Positions 54,484 to 61,626 are shown, counted from the first letter of the stretch. The stretch: DNA of 64,000 nucleotides from JAEUPI01 sp046348365 (GCA_046348365.1 JAXMEL010000001.1:1398946-1462945), one strand, 5' to 3'. The notes: generated from the sequence alone by a model not told the origin. A program made the numbers and translations.

Positions 54484-55282
54484 CCTCATCGTCGAGCTCA
54501 AGCAGTTGCGCCTGCACGGCATGGCGCTCGCCTGGTGCGAACTGCTCGACCAAGGCAAGAACGCCGGCACCGACAGCGCGCGTTGGTTGCTCGAACACTT
54601 GCTGGCCGCCGAGAGCACCGATCGTGCGATGCGCTCGGTGAGCTACCAACTGCACGCGGCGAAGTTCCCGGTGCACCGCGACCTGGCGGGCTTCGACTTC
54701 GAGGTCTCGCCGGTCGATCGCGCGCTGGTGACCAAGCTGGCCGGCGCCGAGTTCGTCGAGCCTGCGCACAACGTGGTGTTCGTCGGCGGGCCGGGCACGG
54801 GCAAGACGCACCTGGCCAGCGCGATCGGCATCGAGGCAATCACGCGCCACGGCAAGCGGGTGCGCTTCTTCAGCACGGTGGACCTGGTCAACGCGCTGGA
54901 GCAGGAGAAGGCGCAGGGCAAGGCCGGGCGCATCGCCGGCACGCTGCTGCGGTTGGACCTGGTCGTTCTCGACGAGCTGGGCTACCTGCCCTTCAGTCAG
55001 GCCGGCGGCGCCTTGCTGTTCCATCTGCTCTCGAAGCTGTACGAGCACACCAGCGTGATGGTCACCACCAACCTGGACTTCGCCGAGTGGTCCACGGTAT
55101 TCGGCGACGCGAAGATGACCACCGCGCTGCTCGATCGGCTCACGCACCACTGCCACATCGTCGAGACGGGCAACGAGTCGATCCGCTTCAAGCGTTCGAG
55201 CACCGAGGCGGGCAAGCGCGTGAAGGCCCGTGAAAACGCGCGCAAGACCTCCGGCAAGGCAACCGCCGCGACCACCGACTGA
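54476..55282 (+). CDS. istB: IS21 helper ATPase IstB
   Basis: A 268-residue AAA+ ATPase. Walker A is GGPGTGKTH (about residue 105), Walker B is LVVLDELGYLPFSQ. Overlaps istA by 8 bases, usual for IS21. The C-terminal tail is Lys/Arg-rich. Loads IstA onto target DNA. Confidence 0.95.
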   Translation: MRDLIVELKQLRLHGMALAWCELLDQGKNAGTDSARWLLEHLLAAESTDRAMRSVSYQLHAAKFPVHRDLAGFDFEVSPVDRALVTKLAGAEFVEPAHNVVFVGGPGTGKTHLASAIGIEAITRHGKRVRFFSTVDLVNALEQEKAQGKAGRIAGTLLRLDLVVLDELGYLPFSQAGGALLFHLLSKLYEHTSVMVTTNLDFAEWSTVFGDAKMTTALLDRLTHHCHIVETGNESIRFKRSSTEAGKRVKARENARKTSGKATAATTD

Positions 55283-55481
55283 TCGAGCACCGCGCGCGGC
55301 AAGCCGCCTCGGGCTACGCCCTTCGCGTCTTGCCGCGCGCATCCATCGCCACCACGACCACGATGAAAGGAGCCAAACCCCTACACTTGTCCACAGCCGA
55401 GCAGCCCGCTGCCGGCTTCAGCCCCTGGCTCAGAATTGAGTCGGCACGGTGGCTCAGAATTCAATCGGCGCGGACAATTGG

Positions 55482-55554
55482 TACGTCCGGGTGGATTCGA
55501 ACCACCGGCCTCGACCTTCGGACGGTCGCGCTCTCGCCACTGAGCCACGGACGT
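55482..55554 (-). tRNA. tRNA-Arg(CCG)
   Basis: Full cloverleaf; loop GTCCGAA gives anticodon CCG; T loop TTCGAAT; acceptor ACGTCCG/CGGACGT. Position 32 is G, unusual. The most distal array gene, 6 bp from the IS21 end. Confidence 0.88.
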
Positions 55555-55567
55555 GTCGATGAATTGG

Positions 55568-55639
55568 TAGCCCCTGACGATTTCGAAACGTCGGCCTTCG
55601 CTTTGTAGGAGCGCTGCTCTGCCTCTGAGCTAAGGGGCT
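55568..55639 (-). tRNA. tRNA-Val(TAC), atypical
   Basis: Acceptor AGCCCCT/AGGGGCT, D stem GCTC/GAGC. Anticodon loop CCTACAA gives TAC but with C instead of the universal U33; 27:43 is G-A and 53:61 is T-T. Closely related in sequence to the Leu(CAA) gene at 56218. Function uncertain. Confidence 0.65.
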
Positions 55640-55649
55640 GGAGGAATGG

Positions 55650-55722
55650 CGGCGGCGGTTGGATTCGAACCAACGTCCCCAGCTTCAAAGGCTGGTGTCT
55701 GAGGCCGCTCGACTACGCCGCT
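55650..55722 (-). tRNA. tRNA-Gln(TTG)
   Basis: Anticodon stem CCAGC/GCTGG with loop CTTTGAA (TTG); T arm GTTGG-TTCGAAT-CCAAC. Position 1:72 is A-C, unpaired; a weak first pair is a known Gln feature. Confidence 0.88.
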
Positions 55723-55735
55723 ATGGGTCTGCTGA

Positions 55736-55806
55736 TGCGGGCGCAGGGCGTCGAACCCTGGCCTGCCGGTTAAAAGCCGGCTGCTCTGCCCCTGAGCTAC
55801 ACCCGC
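55736..55806 (-). tRNA. tRNA-Lys(TTT)
   Basis: Acceptor GCGGGTG/CGCCCGC, anticodon loop CTTTTAA (TTT), T loop TTCGACG. Regular cloverleaf, discriminator A. Confidence 0.9.
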
Positions 55807-55818
55807 TTTGCGATTTGG

Positions 55819-55906
55819 CGGAGAGCGAGCGAATCGAACGCCCGCGGCGATCCAGTCGCCGGCCTCGGCTTAGCAAGCCAGCCCCTTCCCACTCGGGCAG
55901 CTCTCC
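55819..55906 (-). tRNA. tRNA-Ser(GCT)
   Basis: Class II tRNA of 88 nt with a long variable arm (about 18 nt, GCCGGCGA...TCGCCG-type stem). Anticodon loop TTGCTAA (GCT), discriminator G as expected for Ser, acceptor GGAGAGC/GCTCTCC. Confidence 0.9.
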
Positions 55907-55958
55907 GTTGTTCGTTCCTGCTCGCTGTTAACGCTCGTAGTGATTGCGATTCACGCCG

Positions 55959-56167
55959 TCAAAAGCAGCCGCTGCGCAAGCAGCAGCGCTTGAAACGACC
56001 TGCCCGATCCGCAAGGACACGGATCATTGCGGCCGAGCTTCTCGGCGAGTTCCTTGACTCCGCGAACGATGCGCTGACCTCGCTTCACCGCCGTCTCAGA
56101 CGGGAAGCCTTTGCGTCGCTTGCTCGTGATCTCGAAACCACACGTGGTCTTCTTCGATCGGTTTCAT
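55959..56167 (-). pseudogene. Small SEC-C motif protein, two frame breaks
   Basis: ATG at 56167 with a GAGGAGG site opens MKPI, then one extra base near 56150 shifts the frame to KTTCGFEITSKRRKGFPSETAVKRGQRIVRGVKELAEKLGRNDPCPCGSGRSF; another extra base in a TTT run near 55992 hides the expected ending KRCCLRSGCF. GRNDPCPCGSG is the SEC-C zinc motif. Restored length is about 68 residues. Its clean start signal suggests a recently live gene or two sequence errors. It lies between tRNA-Ser and tRNA-Leu in the array, on the same strand. Confidence 0.7.
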
Positions 56168-56217
56168 GGCACACCTCCTCGTTGGTTGGTGGTCGTCGTC
56201 AGTGTTGATGTCGCTGG

Positions 56218-56289
56218 TAGTCCGGGGTGGACACGATCCACCGGCCTTCGCCTTTTGAGGGCGCTGCTCTGCCGCTGAGCTACCGGACT
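56218..56289 (-). tRNA. tRNA-Leu(CAA)-like, short variable loop
   Basis: Acceptor AGTCCGG/CCGGACT; anticodon loop CTCAAAA gives CAA (Leu), but the variable loop has only 5 nt (class I), whereas tRNA-Leu is class II. The T loop is ATCGTGT, with A54 and T58 exchanged. 27:43 is G-A. Confidence 0.65.
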
Positions 56290-56298
56290 GCTGGTTGG

Positions 56299-56382
56299 TC
56301 CCCTTGGTCCGAGTCGAGCGGACATGCCCTGTAGGGCTCCGGTTTCTGAGACCGGTGCGTATGCCGATTCCGCCACGAGGGG
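56299..56382 (-). tRNA. tRNA-Leu(CAG)
   Basis: Class II, 84 nt, D arm GGCGGAATCGGC-type; anticodon stem CCGGT/ACCGG with loop CTCAGAA (CAG); long variable arm; discriminator A. T loop CTCGACT has C54; acceptor pair 6:67 is mismatched. Confidence 0.85.
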
Positions 56383-56391
56383 GTGTTCTGG

Positions 56392-56464
56392 TGCGTCGCC
56401 AGGGGCTCGAACCCTGACCGCCCGGGTTAAGAGCCCGGTACTCTGCCGCTCGAGTTCGCGACGC
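56392..56464 (-). tRNA. tRNA-Lys(CTT)
   Basis: Acceptor GCGTCGC/GCGACGC, anticodon stem CCGGG/CCCGG, loop CTCTTAA (CTT), T arm CAGGG-TTCGAGC-CCCTG. Discriminator A. Confidence 0.9.
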
Positions 56465-56486
56465 GTGGGTGGTGCATGCGCTTGGG

Positions 56487-56557
56487 GGTGACCGGCCGGA
56501 GTCGAACCGGCACCGGCGGGGTCACATCCCGCAGCTCTGCCATTGAGCTACGGTCAC
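56487..56557 (-). tRNA. tRNA-His(GTG), no encoded G-1
   Basis: Acceptor GTGACCG/CGGTCAC, anticodon loop ATGTGAC (GTG), T loop TTCGACT, discriminator C as in bacterial tRNA-His. The base before position 1 is C, not the G-1 that pairs with C73 in most bacteria. Confidence 0.85.
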
Positions 56558-56574
56558 GCCCAAGCGCACGCAAC

Positions 56575-57723
56575 CTATCTGATGGTGATCCGGCGCGCCC
56601 GAGCCCAGCGCTCGAGCACGGTGCGCTCATCCGCGCGCGCGATGCGGTTGGCGAGCCCGCGCACCTGGACCGCCTGTCCTTGCTGGTCGACTTCGATGGT
56701 CAGCAGGCGGTCGATGCGATCCTTCGTGCACCGCCGGAGCGACCAGATCGACGCGCGACCGGCGATGCACTTGGCAGCGTAGGTCGACACGCAATGGCGC
56801 ATCGCCCGGCTTTCCATCACCAGGTCCTCGGCCCGCTTCAGCTGACGGACCACGAAGCGTTCGCCCTTGGCCTTGGCTTCTTCGTCCGAAGGCGTCCACT
56901 CCCAATCCGAGAGCGGTGAACCGAGCCACGCCGCGTCGGCTGCACGTGTCTGGGCGCCGCGGGCGGTGCCCCGGTGGCGGATCGCCTCGATGCGCTCGAT
57001 GGCCGCGATGTCGCGATGCCACTCGTGCATGCGCCGGTTGAGCGCGGCCAGGGTGCGCCCGTGGAGGCTGTAGTTGCGGTCACGCCGTCGGCACTCGACC
57101 AGGTAGTCGCACAGGTCGTCGATCACTTCCACCGGCGCGGGGTTGGCGCAGAAGAACCGCGCCACCTCGCGCCAGAAGGAGTTCTCGTCGCGCGGCGCAT
57201 GCGCGATCTTCGAGCGTGCGATGCGAATCGCCAAGCCGGCATCGGTGGCGTATGAGCCCGCGATGGCGTGCCAGAACGCTTCGCTGAAGCTCAGACCGCT
57301 CGGTGGATTGAGGAACGCGTGGACTTCTCTGCGTGTCAACCAGGCGCTGGCGCCCGCCTTGTAGAGCGATCCACCGCGCGCGGCGACGACGTACCAGTGC
57401 CTGCGCAGCCGTACTTCCTCTGCGCCGAGCCCTGCATCGTCGATCCAGATGCGCTCGAGGGTGGCGGCAACCGGATAGAGCGCGAAGAGATGCCGTGCCG
57501 CGGCCAGGCGCAGGCGTGCAGCGTCGCGTGTCTTCATCTGCGGATGCCACGACTCGGGATCGCGCACGACTTCGTCGGCGAAACCGCGTTCGGCTTCTTC
57601 GATCGCCTTGCAGAAATCCGGTGTGGGCCGCGGCCGGCGAACCACGCGGCGAAGCATGTCGTCGCAAATCTCAATTCGTTCGCGCTCGGCATCCTGCCTG
57701 CGCTGGATGGTCGAGCGTGCCAT
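56575..57723 (-). CDS. PcfJ-like protein inside the tRNA array
   Basis: About 382 residues from ATG 57723 (an upstream in-frame ATG at 57780 is possible; neither has a good ribosome-binding site). The C-terminal third carries the PcfJ-type signature MRHCVSTYAAKCIAGRASIWSLRR followed by RLLTIEVDQQGQAVQVRGLANRIA. The N-terminal half has a repeated Trp/Arg pattern (SFSEAFWHAIAGSY, ENSFWREVARFFCANP). PcfJ proteins are found on conjugative plasmids, phages and islands; function unknown. It is codirectional with the array and lies between tRNA-His and tRNA-Pro, so it is probably read on the same transcript. Confidence 0.72.
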   Translation of the reverse strand: MARSTIQRRQDAERERIEICDDMLRRVVRRPRPTPDFCKAIEEAERGFADEVVRDPESWHPQMKTRDAARLRLAAARHLFALYPVAATLERIWIDDAGLGAEEVRLRRHWYVVAARGGSLYKAGASAWLTRREVHAFLNPPSGLSFSEAFWHAIAGSYATDAGLAIRIARSKIAHAPRDENSFWREVARFFCANPAPVEVIDDLCDYLVECRRRDRNYSLHGRTLAALNRRMHEWHRDIAAIERIEAIRHRGTARGAQTRAADAAWLGSPLSDWEWTPSDEEAKAKGERFVVRQLKRAEDLVMESRAMRHCVSTYAAKCIAGRASIWSLRRCTKDRIDRLLTIEVDQQGQAVQVRGLANRIARADERTVLERWARARRITIR

Positions 57724-57850
57724 GGTGATTTGACTCGGTTGGGTTGAAGACAGCCGAGGTGCACCGGGGTGCATCGGCAAGGGAATGCGTCGATCCTGTT
57801 TGCGGTGTCACGGTTTGACTCCTTGGGGTGAACGGTTGAAATGAAGGTGG

Positions 57851-57923
57851 TCTCGGTGGCAGGTCTCGAACCTGCGACCCCATGCTCCCGAAGCACGTGC
57901 GCTTCCAACTGCGCCACACCGAG
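57851..57923 (-). tRNA. tRNA-Pro(CGG)
   Basis: Acceptor CTCGGTG/CACCGAG; anticodon loop TTCGGGA (CGG) on stem CGTGC/GCATG; T arm GCAGG-TTCGAGA-CCTGC; D stem GCGC. Confidence 0.9.
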
Positions 57924-57933
57924 ATGGAACTGG

Positions 57934-58005
57934 TTCTCGCGGGTGGGAACGATCCACCGACCTGCGCCTTATCAAGACGCTGCCCTGCCGCTGAGCTACG
58001 CGAGA
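57934..58005 (-). tRNA. tRNA-Ile(GAT)
   Basis: Acceptor TCTCGCG/CGCGAGA; anticodon loop TTGATAA (GAT) on stem GCGTC/GGCGC; discriminator A. The T loop is ATCGTTC: A54 and T58 exchanged, as in the Leu(CAA)-like gene. Confidence 0.82.
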
Positions 58006-58020
58006 TCAAACTGAAAATGG

Positions 58021-58093
58021 CTCCCCGACGTGGCCTCGAACCACGGACCTCCTGGTTAACAGCCAGGCGCTCTGCCAACTGCGCTACCGGGGA
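58021..58093 (-). tRNA. tRNA-Asn(GTT)
   Basis: Acceptor TCCCCGG/TCGGGGA; anticodon loop CTGTTAA (GTT) on stem CCTGG/CCAGG; T arm CGTGG-TTCGAGG-CCACG; discriminator G as usual for Asn. Confidence 0.92.
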
Positions 58094-58103
58094 AATGATC
58101 TGG

Positions 58104-58177
58104 TGCCTCGTGACCGATTCGAACGGCCGACCCGCCGGGTAGAAGCCGGCCGCTCTGGTCCGCTGAGCTAACGAGGC
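58104..58177 (-). tRNA. tRNA-Arg(TCT)
   Basis: Acceptor GCCTCGT/ACGAGGC; anticodon stem GCCGG/CCGGC with loop CTTCTAC (TCT); T arm GGCCG-TTCGAAT-CGGTC. Confidence 0.9.
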
Positions 58178-58181
58178 GTGG

Positions 58182-58265
58182 ACTCGACGGTCCGATTCGA
58201 ACGGACGCGGGCTTCTCACCGTCTGGTTTGCAGCCAGATGCCTTCGGCCACTTGGCTACGTCGAG
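58182..58265 (-). tRNA. tRNA-Cys(GCA) with long variable arm
   Basis: Acceptor CTCGACG/CGTCGAG; anticodon stem TCTGG/CCAGA with loop CTGCAAA (GCA); T arm GTCCG-TTCGAAT-CGGAC. The variable region has about 15 nt and can form a GGT/GCC stem, unlike class I tRNA-Cys. The D arm GCCAAGTGGCCGAAGGC resembles Tyr or Leu types. Discriminator is U, the Cys identity base. Confidence 0.82.
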
Positions 58266-58318
58266 ATGTTCGGCACCGGACCACGGGATCGAACCGCGAA
58301 CCTTCGGCTTTGGAGGCC

Positions 58319-58326
58319 ACTGCTCT
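58319..58326. repeat. Target-site duplication of IS66 (left copy)
   Basis: ACTGCTCT left of the element and again at 60918-60925 right of it; 8 bp, the standard IS66 duplication. Confidence 0.92.
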
Positions 58327-58408
58327 GTAAGCGGCTGGCCGCGCCACCTTGAAGTCGCCCGGTGGGCCAAGGACGATGGTGTCCACCTAACTTGCGAGGT
58401 GGACACCT

Positions 58409-58771
58409 ATGCACTCCAAGGCCGCGCCGCGCCGGCGCCATAGCGATGCGCTCAAGGCCAAGGTACTGATCGAATGCGACGAGCCTGGCGCGTCGGTGGC
58501 CGCGGTGGCCCAGTCCCATGGCTTGAACGCGAACCTGGTGCACAAGTGGCGTCGCCAAGGGCGGCGCCGGGAAGCGGCGAACGAGGCGGCGCCGGTGAAC
58601 GACAAGGTAGCTGGCGCCTTCGTCGCGCTGCAGCTGCCGGCACCGCCCACAGCGCAGCCGGTGCCGGACATTCGCATCGAACTGCGCCGCGGCGCGACAA
58701 CGATCACCATCGCCTGGCCCGGCCAGGCGGCCGGTGAGTGCGCCGCGTGGCTGCGGCAGTGGCTGCGATGA
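58409..58771 (+). CDS. tnpA: IS66 accessory protein TnpA
   Basis: A 120-residue protein with the IS66 OrfA helix-turn-helix (HSDALKAKVLIECDEPGASVAAVAQSHGLNANLVHKWRRQGRR, about residues 10-52). Stop overlaps tnpB (ATGA). Required with TnpB and TnpC for transposition. Confidence 0.93.
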   Translation: MHSKAAPRRRHSDALKAKVLIECDEPGASVAAVAQSHGLNANLVHKWRRQGRRREAANEAAPVNDKVAGAFVALQLPAPPTAQPVPDIRIELRRGATTITIAWPGQAAGECAAWLRQWLR

Positions 58772-59109
58772 TCCGCATCGACGCGGTGTGGCTGGCGGTC
58801 GACCCCGTCGACATGCGCGCCGGTGTCGACGGACTGCTCGCGCGCGTCGTGCAGGTCTTCGGCGCGGCCAAGTCGCACCACGGCTACCTGTTCGCCAACG
58901 CGCGCGGCACGCGCATCAAGCTGCTCGTGCACGACGGCTTCGGCGTGTGGTGCGCGGCGCGACGCTTGAACCAGGGGCGCTTCATCTGGCCGCGCCAGGG
59001 TGCCGGATACGCCGCGTCGGCCACACTGACGCAGGCGCAATTCAACGCTCTGGTGCTCGGCCTGCCGTGGCAGCGACTGGAGCAGATGGCCGTCATCACG
59101 CACGTGTGA
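58768..59109 (+). CDS. tnpB: IS66 accessory protein TnpB
   Basis: A 113-residue protein starting MIRIDAVWLAVDPVDMRAGVDGLLARV, the conserved IS66 Orf2 beginning, and containing GYLFANARGTRIKLLVHDGFGVWCAARRLNQGRFIWP. ATG at 58768 overlaps the tnpA stop. Confidence 0.95.
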   Translation: MIRIDAVWLAVDPVDMRAGVDGLLARVVQVFGAAKSHHGYLFANARGTRIKLLVHDGFGVWCAARRLNQGRFIWPRQGAGYAASATLTQAQFNALVLGLPWQRLEQMAVITHV

Positions 59110-59181
59110 GACAGGCGCGCTCGGGGCAATCGGCAGATGACCCGATGACAACGTGCTTCGTGCGCGGCACGATTGCGTTCC

Positions 59182-60864
59182 ATGCTCGACGTGGACGCGA
59201 TCGTGGATGCAGACCTGCAGCGTCTGAGTCCCGAGGCCATCACGGCGCTGGCGCAACGGATGCTGGGCCATATCCGCGAACAGCAGCAGCACCTGCGGCA
59301 ACGCGACGAACGCATCGCGCAACAGGCCGGCGAGATTGCGCAGCAGGCCAGCGAGATCGAGCGCAAGGACGCCGAGCTGCAGTTCAAGACCGCCAAGCTC
59401 GAAAAGGTCAACTTCGAGCTGGCGCGACTCAAGGGCTGGAAGTTCGGCGCCAAGACCGAGGCGATGAGCGCCGAACAGCGCCGCTTGTTCGAAGAGACGA
59501 TGGCCGAAGACGAGGCCAGCCTGCAGGCGCTGCTGGAGCAGCTGCAAGGCAAGACGGCGCAGGGCCAAACGTCCAACGACCAACGACGCCGCCCCAAGCG
59601 CCAGGCGCTGCCCGCCCACCTGCGTCGCGTCGAACACCGCCACGAGCCCGACGACACCACGTGCCCGACGCCGGGCTGCGGACGGCCGATGGTGCGCGTG
59701 GGCGAGGACGTGAGCGAGAAGCTCGACATCGTGCCGGCCGAGTTCTTCGTGCACCGCCACGTGCACGGCAAGTGGGCCTGCAAGTGCTGCCAGGTGCTGG
59801 TGCAAGAGCCGGTGCCGGCGCAGATCATCGACGGCGGCGTGCCCGCCGCGGGGCTGGTGGCGCACACGCTGATCAGCCGCTTCGTCGATCACCTGCCGTA
59901 CTACCGGCAAGAGGCGATCAACGCCCGCTCGGGCGTGCACACGCCGCGCTCGACGCTGGCGCAGTGGGCCGGCCGTGCCGGCGCCGCCTTGGAGCCGCTG
60001 TACGACGTGCACAAGCGCTTCGTGCTCGATGCCGGCGTGCTGCACGCCGACGAGACGCCGGTGGCGATGCTCGATCCGGGCGCCGGCAAGACCAAGAAGG
60101 CCTACGTCTGGGCCTACGCGAGGGGTGCGTTCGATCCGACGCCGGGCGTGGTGTACGACTTCTGCGTCGGCCGCGGTGCGCACTACCCGATCCAGTTCCT
60201 CGGCCCGCCGCGCGAAGGTGAACCAGGCTGGCGCGGCACCCTCGTTCGCGACGAGTACGGTGCCTACGACAGCGTCGTCGATCCGACCAAGCACCCCGGG
60301 CGCAGCGCTGCCGGTTGCCTGGCGCACGCGAGGAGGAAGTTCGACGAGCTGATCAAGCACAACGCCAGCGTCGTGGCGCCCGAGGCATTGCGGCGCATCG
60401 CCGAGATCTACCGCGTGGAGCGAGAACTCGTCGCCATGAGCGCCGCAGACCGGCTGGCCGCACGCCAGCAGACGAGCGAACCGCTGTGGAAGAGCTTGCG
60501 TGCGTGGCTCCAAACCCAGCGCGCCAAGGTGCCCGACGGCAGCGCCACGGCCAAGGCGCTGGACTACAGCCTCAAGCACTGGAGCGCGCTGACGCGCAAC
60601 CTGCTCGACGGCGATGTGCCGGTGGACAACAACCATCTGGAAAACCAGATACGCCCATGGGCCATGGGGCGTCGTGCATGGTTGTTCACCGGCAGCGAAC
60701 TGGCCGGGCAACGCGCCGCGGTCGTGATGAGCCTGGTGCAGTCGGCCAAGCTCAACGGACACGACCCGCACGCATACCTGCGCGATGTTGTGCAGCGACT
60801 GCCGACGCAGCAGGCCAGCCGGATCGAGGACTTGCTGCCGCACCGCTGGCAGCCGGCTGAATAG
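59182..60864 (+). CDS. tnpC: IS66 transposase TnpC
   Basis: A 560-residue DDE transposase. N-terminal coiled coil with EIAQQASEIERKDAELQFKTAKLEKVNFELARLKGWKFGAKTE (about residues 48-90), a CX4C...CKCC zinc region, then catalytic segments LHADETPVAML (Asp), RDEYGAYDSV (Asp) and DNNHLENQIRPWAMGRRAWLF (Glu). ATG at 59182; TTG at 59173 is an alternative. Confidence 0.95.
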   Translation: MLDVDAIVDADLQRLSPEAITALAQRMLGHIREQQQHLRQRDERIAQQAGEIAQQASEIERKDAELQFKTAKLEKVNFELARLKGWKFGAKTEAMSAEQRRLFEETMAEDEASLQALLEQLQGKTAQGQTSNDQRRRPKRQALPAHLRRVEHRHEPDDTTCPTPGCGRPMVRVGEDVSEKLDIVPAEFFVHRHVHGKWACKCCQVLVQEPVPAQIIDGGVPAAGLVAHTLISRFVDHLPYYRQEAINARSGVHTPRSTLAQWAGRAGAALEPLYDVHKRFVLDAGVLHADETPVAMLDPGAGKTKKAYVWAYARGAFDPTPGVVYDFCVGRGAHYPIQFLGPPREGEPGWRGTLVRDEYGAYDSVVDPTKHPGRSAAGCLAHARRKFDELIKHNASVVAPEALRRIAEIYRVERELVAMSAADRLAARQQTSEPLWKSLRAWLQTQRAKVPDGSATAKALDYSLKHWSALTRNLLDGDVPVDNNHLENQIRPWAMGRRAWLFTGSELAGQRAAVVMSLVQSAKLNGHDPHAYLRDVVQRLPTQQASRIEDLLPHRWQPAE

Positions 60865-60955
60865 CCGTCAACAACAACACCCGCGCGCCGTCAAGGATGG
60901 CGCGGCCAGCCGCTTACACTGCTCTGCCAGTTGAGCTAGCCCGGCATGTGCCTGG

Positions 60956-61035
60956 TGGGTGCGGATGGATTCGAACCACCGTGTCTTCGTGGGTGCTTTA
61001 CAGGCAGCCGCAATCAACCTCTCTGCCACGCACCC
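60956..61035 (-). tRNA. tRNA-Tyr(GTA)
   Basis: Acceptor GGGTGCG/CGCACCC; anticodon loop CTGTAAA (GTA); variable arm of about 11 nt as in bacterial Tyr; T arm GGTGG-TTCGAAT-CCATC; discriminator A. Position 28:42 is C-C. Confidence 0.87.
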
Positions 61036-61043
61036 TGTGTTGG

Positions 61044-61120
61044 TACCTCGTGCACGATTCGAACGTGCGACCTCCGGCTTCGTAGGCCGGCGCTCTGAAG
61101 TTCAGCTGAGCTAACGAGGT
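61044..61120 (-). tRNA. tRNA-Arg(ACG)
   Basis: Acceptor ACCTCGT/ACGAGGT; anticodon stem CCGGC/GCCGG with loop CTACGAA (ACG, read as ICG after editing); T arm GCACG-TTCGAAT-CGTGC. D loop is long (12 nt). Confidence 0.9.
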
Positions 61121-61133
61121 TCTGTGAGTCTGG

Positions 61134-61206
61134 TGCCGAGAGAGGGCTTCGATCCCCCGACGCACGCGCTTTCAACGCGCCGCTCTACCTGCTGAGCTAT
61201 CTCGGC
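61134..61206 (-). tRNA. tRNA-Phe(GAA)
   Basis: Acceptor GCCGAGA/TCTCGGC; anticodon loop TTGAAAG (GAA) on stem GCGCG/CGCGT; discriminator A. T loop ATCGAAG has A54. Confidence 0.87.
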
Positions 61207-61218
61207 AAACTGATTTGG

Positions 61219-61291
61219 CGCCTCGTGCGGGAATCGAACCCGCGGCTTCCGGCTAGACAGGCCGGCGCTCTGGCCGCTGAGTTAACGAGGC
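61219..61291 (-). tRNA. tRNA-Asp(GTC)
   Basis: Acceptor GCCTCGT/ACGAGGC; anticodon stem CCGGC/GCCGG with loop CTGTCTA (GTC); T arm GCGGG-TTCGATT-CCCGC; discriminator G as expected. 10:25 is A-C. Confidence 0.9.
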
Positions 61292-61296
61292 ATTGG

Positions 61297-61372
61297 TGGA
61301 GGTGACAGGGTTCGAACCTGCGGCCTGCCGCTTGCAAGGCGGCTGCTCTACCGGAGCCTGAGCTACACCCCC
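61297..61372 (-). tRNA. tRNA-Ala(TGC)
   Basis: Acceptor GGGGGTG/CACCTCC, which contains the G3:U70 Ala identity pair; anticodon stem GCCGC/GCGGC with loop CTTGCAA (TGC); discriminator A; D loop 11 nt. Confidence 0.92.
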
Positions 61373-61467
61373 AATGAAATCCATCCGGTCACGGGTTCCG
61401 GCGCCGCCCTATCGTCGCGGTCGGTTTCCACCTCGAAGCGCGAGCTCGACGAGGTTCCTTGTTCTGG

Positions 61468-61540
61468 CGTCGCGTGCGGGGTTCGAACCCGCGTTCCCGG
61501 ATTGAAAGCCCGGTGTCCTGGTCCGCTAGACGAACACGAC
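61468..61540 (-). tRNA. tRNA-Glu(TTC)
   Basis: Acceptor GTCGTGT/ACGCGAC; anticodon loop CTTTCAA (TTC) on stem CCGGG/TCCGG; T arm GCGGG-TTCGAAC-CCCGC; D arm GTCT/GGAC, typical for Glu; discriminator G. Confidence 0.92.
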
Positions 61541-61552
61541 TTCAATGTCTGG

Positions 61553-61626
61553 TGCCCTCGGCGACGGATCGAACGCGCGGCCTGCCGCTTACAAGGCGGC
61601 TGCTCTGCCTGCTGAGCTACGAGGGC
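61553..61626 (-). tRNA. tRNA-Thr(TGT)
   Basis: Acceptor GCCCTCG/CGAGGGC; anticodon stem GCCGC/GCGGC with loop CTTGTAA (TGT); discriminator A. The T stem (GCGCG with CGTCGC) pairs poorly and has one extra base. Nearly the same anticodon arm as the Ala gene. Confidence 0.8.

Larger units (their letters stand above)
52858..55476 (+). mobile_element. IS21-family element
   Basis: istA and istB with overlapping reading frames, bounded by TGT...ACA ends. Each end has two 20-bp repeats: GCCGACCGAAAACTGAGCCA (52865) and GCCGACCCAAAACTGAGCCA (52899) on the left, and inverted TGGCTCAGAATTGAGTCGGC (55426) and TGGCTCAGAATTCAATCGGC (55450) on the right. Multiple terminal repeats are typical of IS21. The flanks (CCAG left, ATTG right) show no obvious target duplication. 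Confidence 0.9.
58327..60917 (+). mobile_element. IS66-family element, 2,591 bp
   Basis: Perfect 20-bp terminal inverted repeats (GTAAGCGGCTGGCCGCGCCA at 58327-58346; complement at 60898-60917), 8-bp target duplication, and all three genes tnpA, tnpB, tnpC with intact frames. Intact ends and genes suggest a recent insertion into the array's tRNA-Trp. Confidence 0.95.
58274..60945 (-). pseudogene. tRNA-Trp(CCA) split by IS66
   Basis: The 3' part (58274-58326) has anticodon loop CTCCAAA (CCA), T arm CGCGG-TTCGATC-CCGTG and discriminator G. The 5' part (60926-60945) supplies GCCGGGC-TA-GCTC and part of the D loop. Removing 58327-60917 and one 8-bp duplicate rebuilds a complete cloverleaf, so the gene was intact before the insertion in its D arm. 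Confidence 0.9.

Noticed and set aside
61297..61372. 8-nt anticodon loop (frameshift suppressor) in tRNA-Ala
   Set aside because: On careful re-reading the loop is a normal 7-nt CTTGCAA on a perfect stem.
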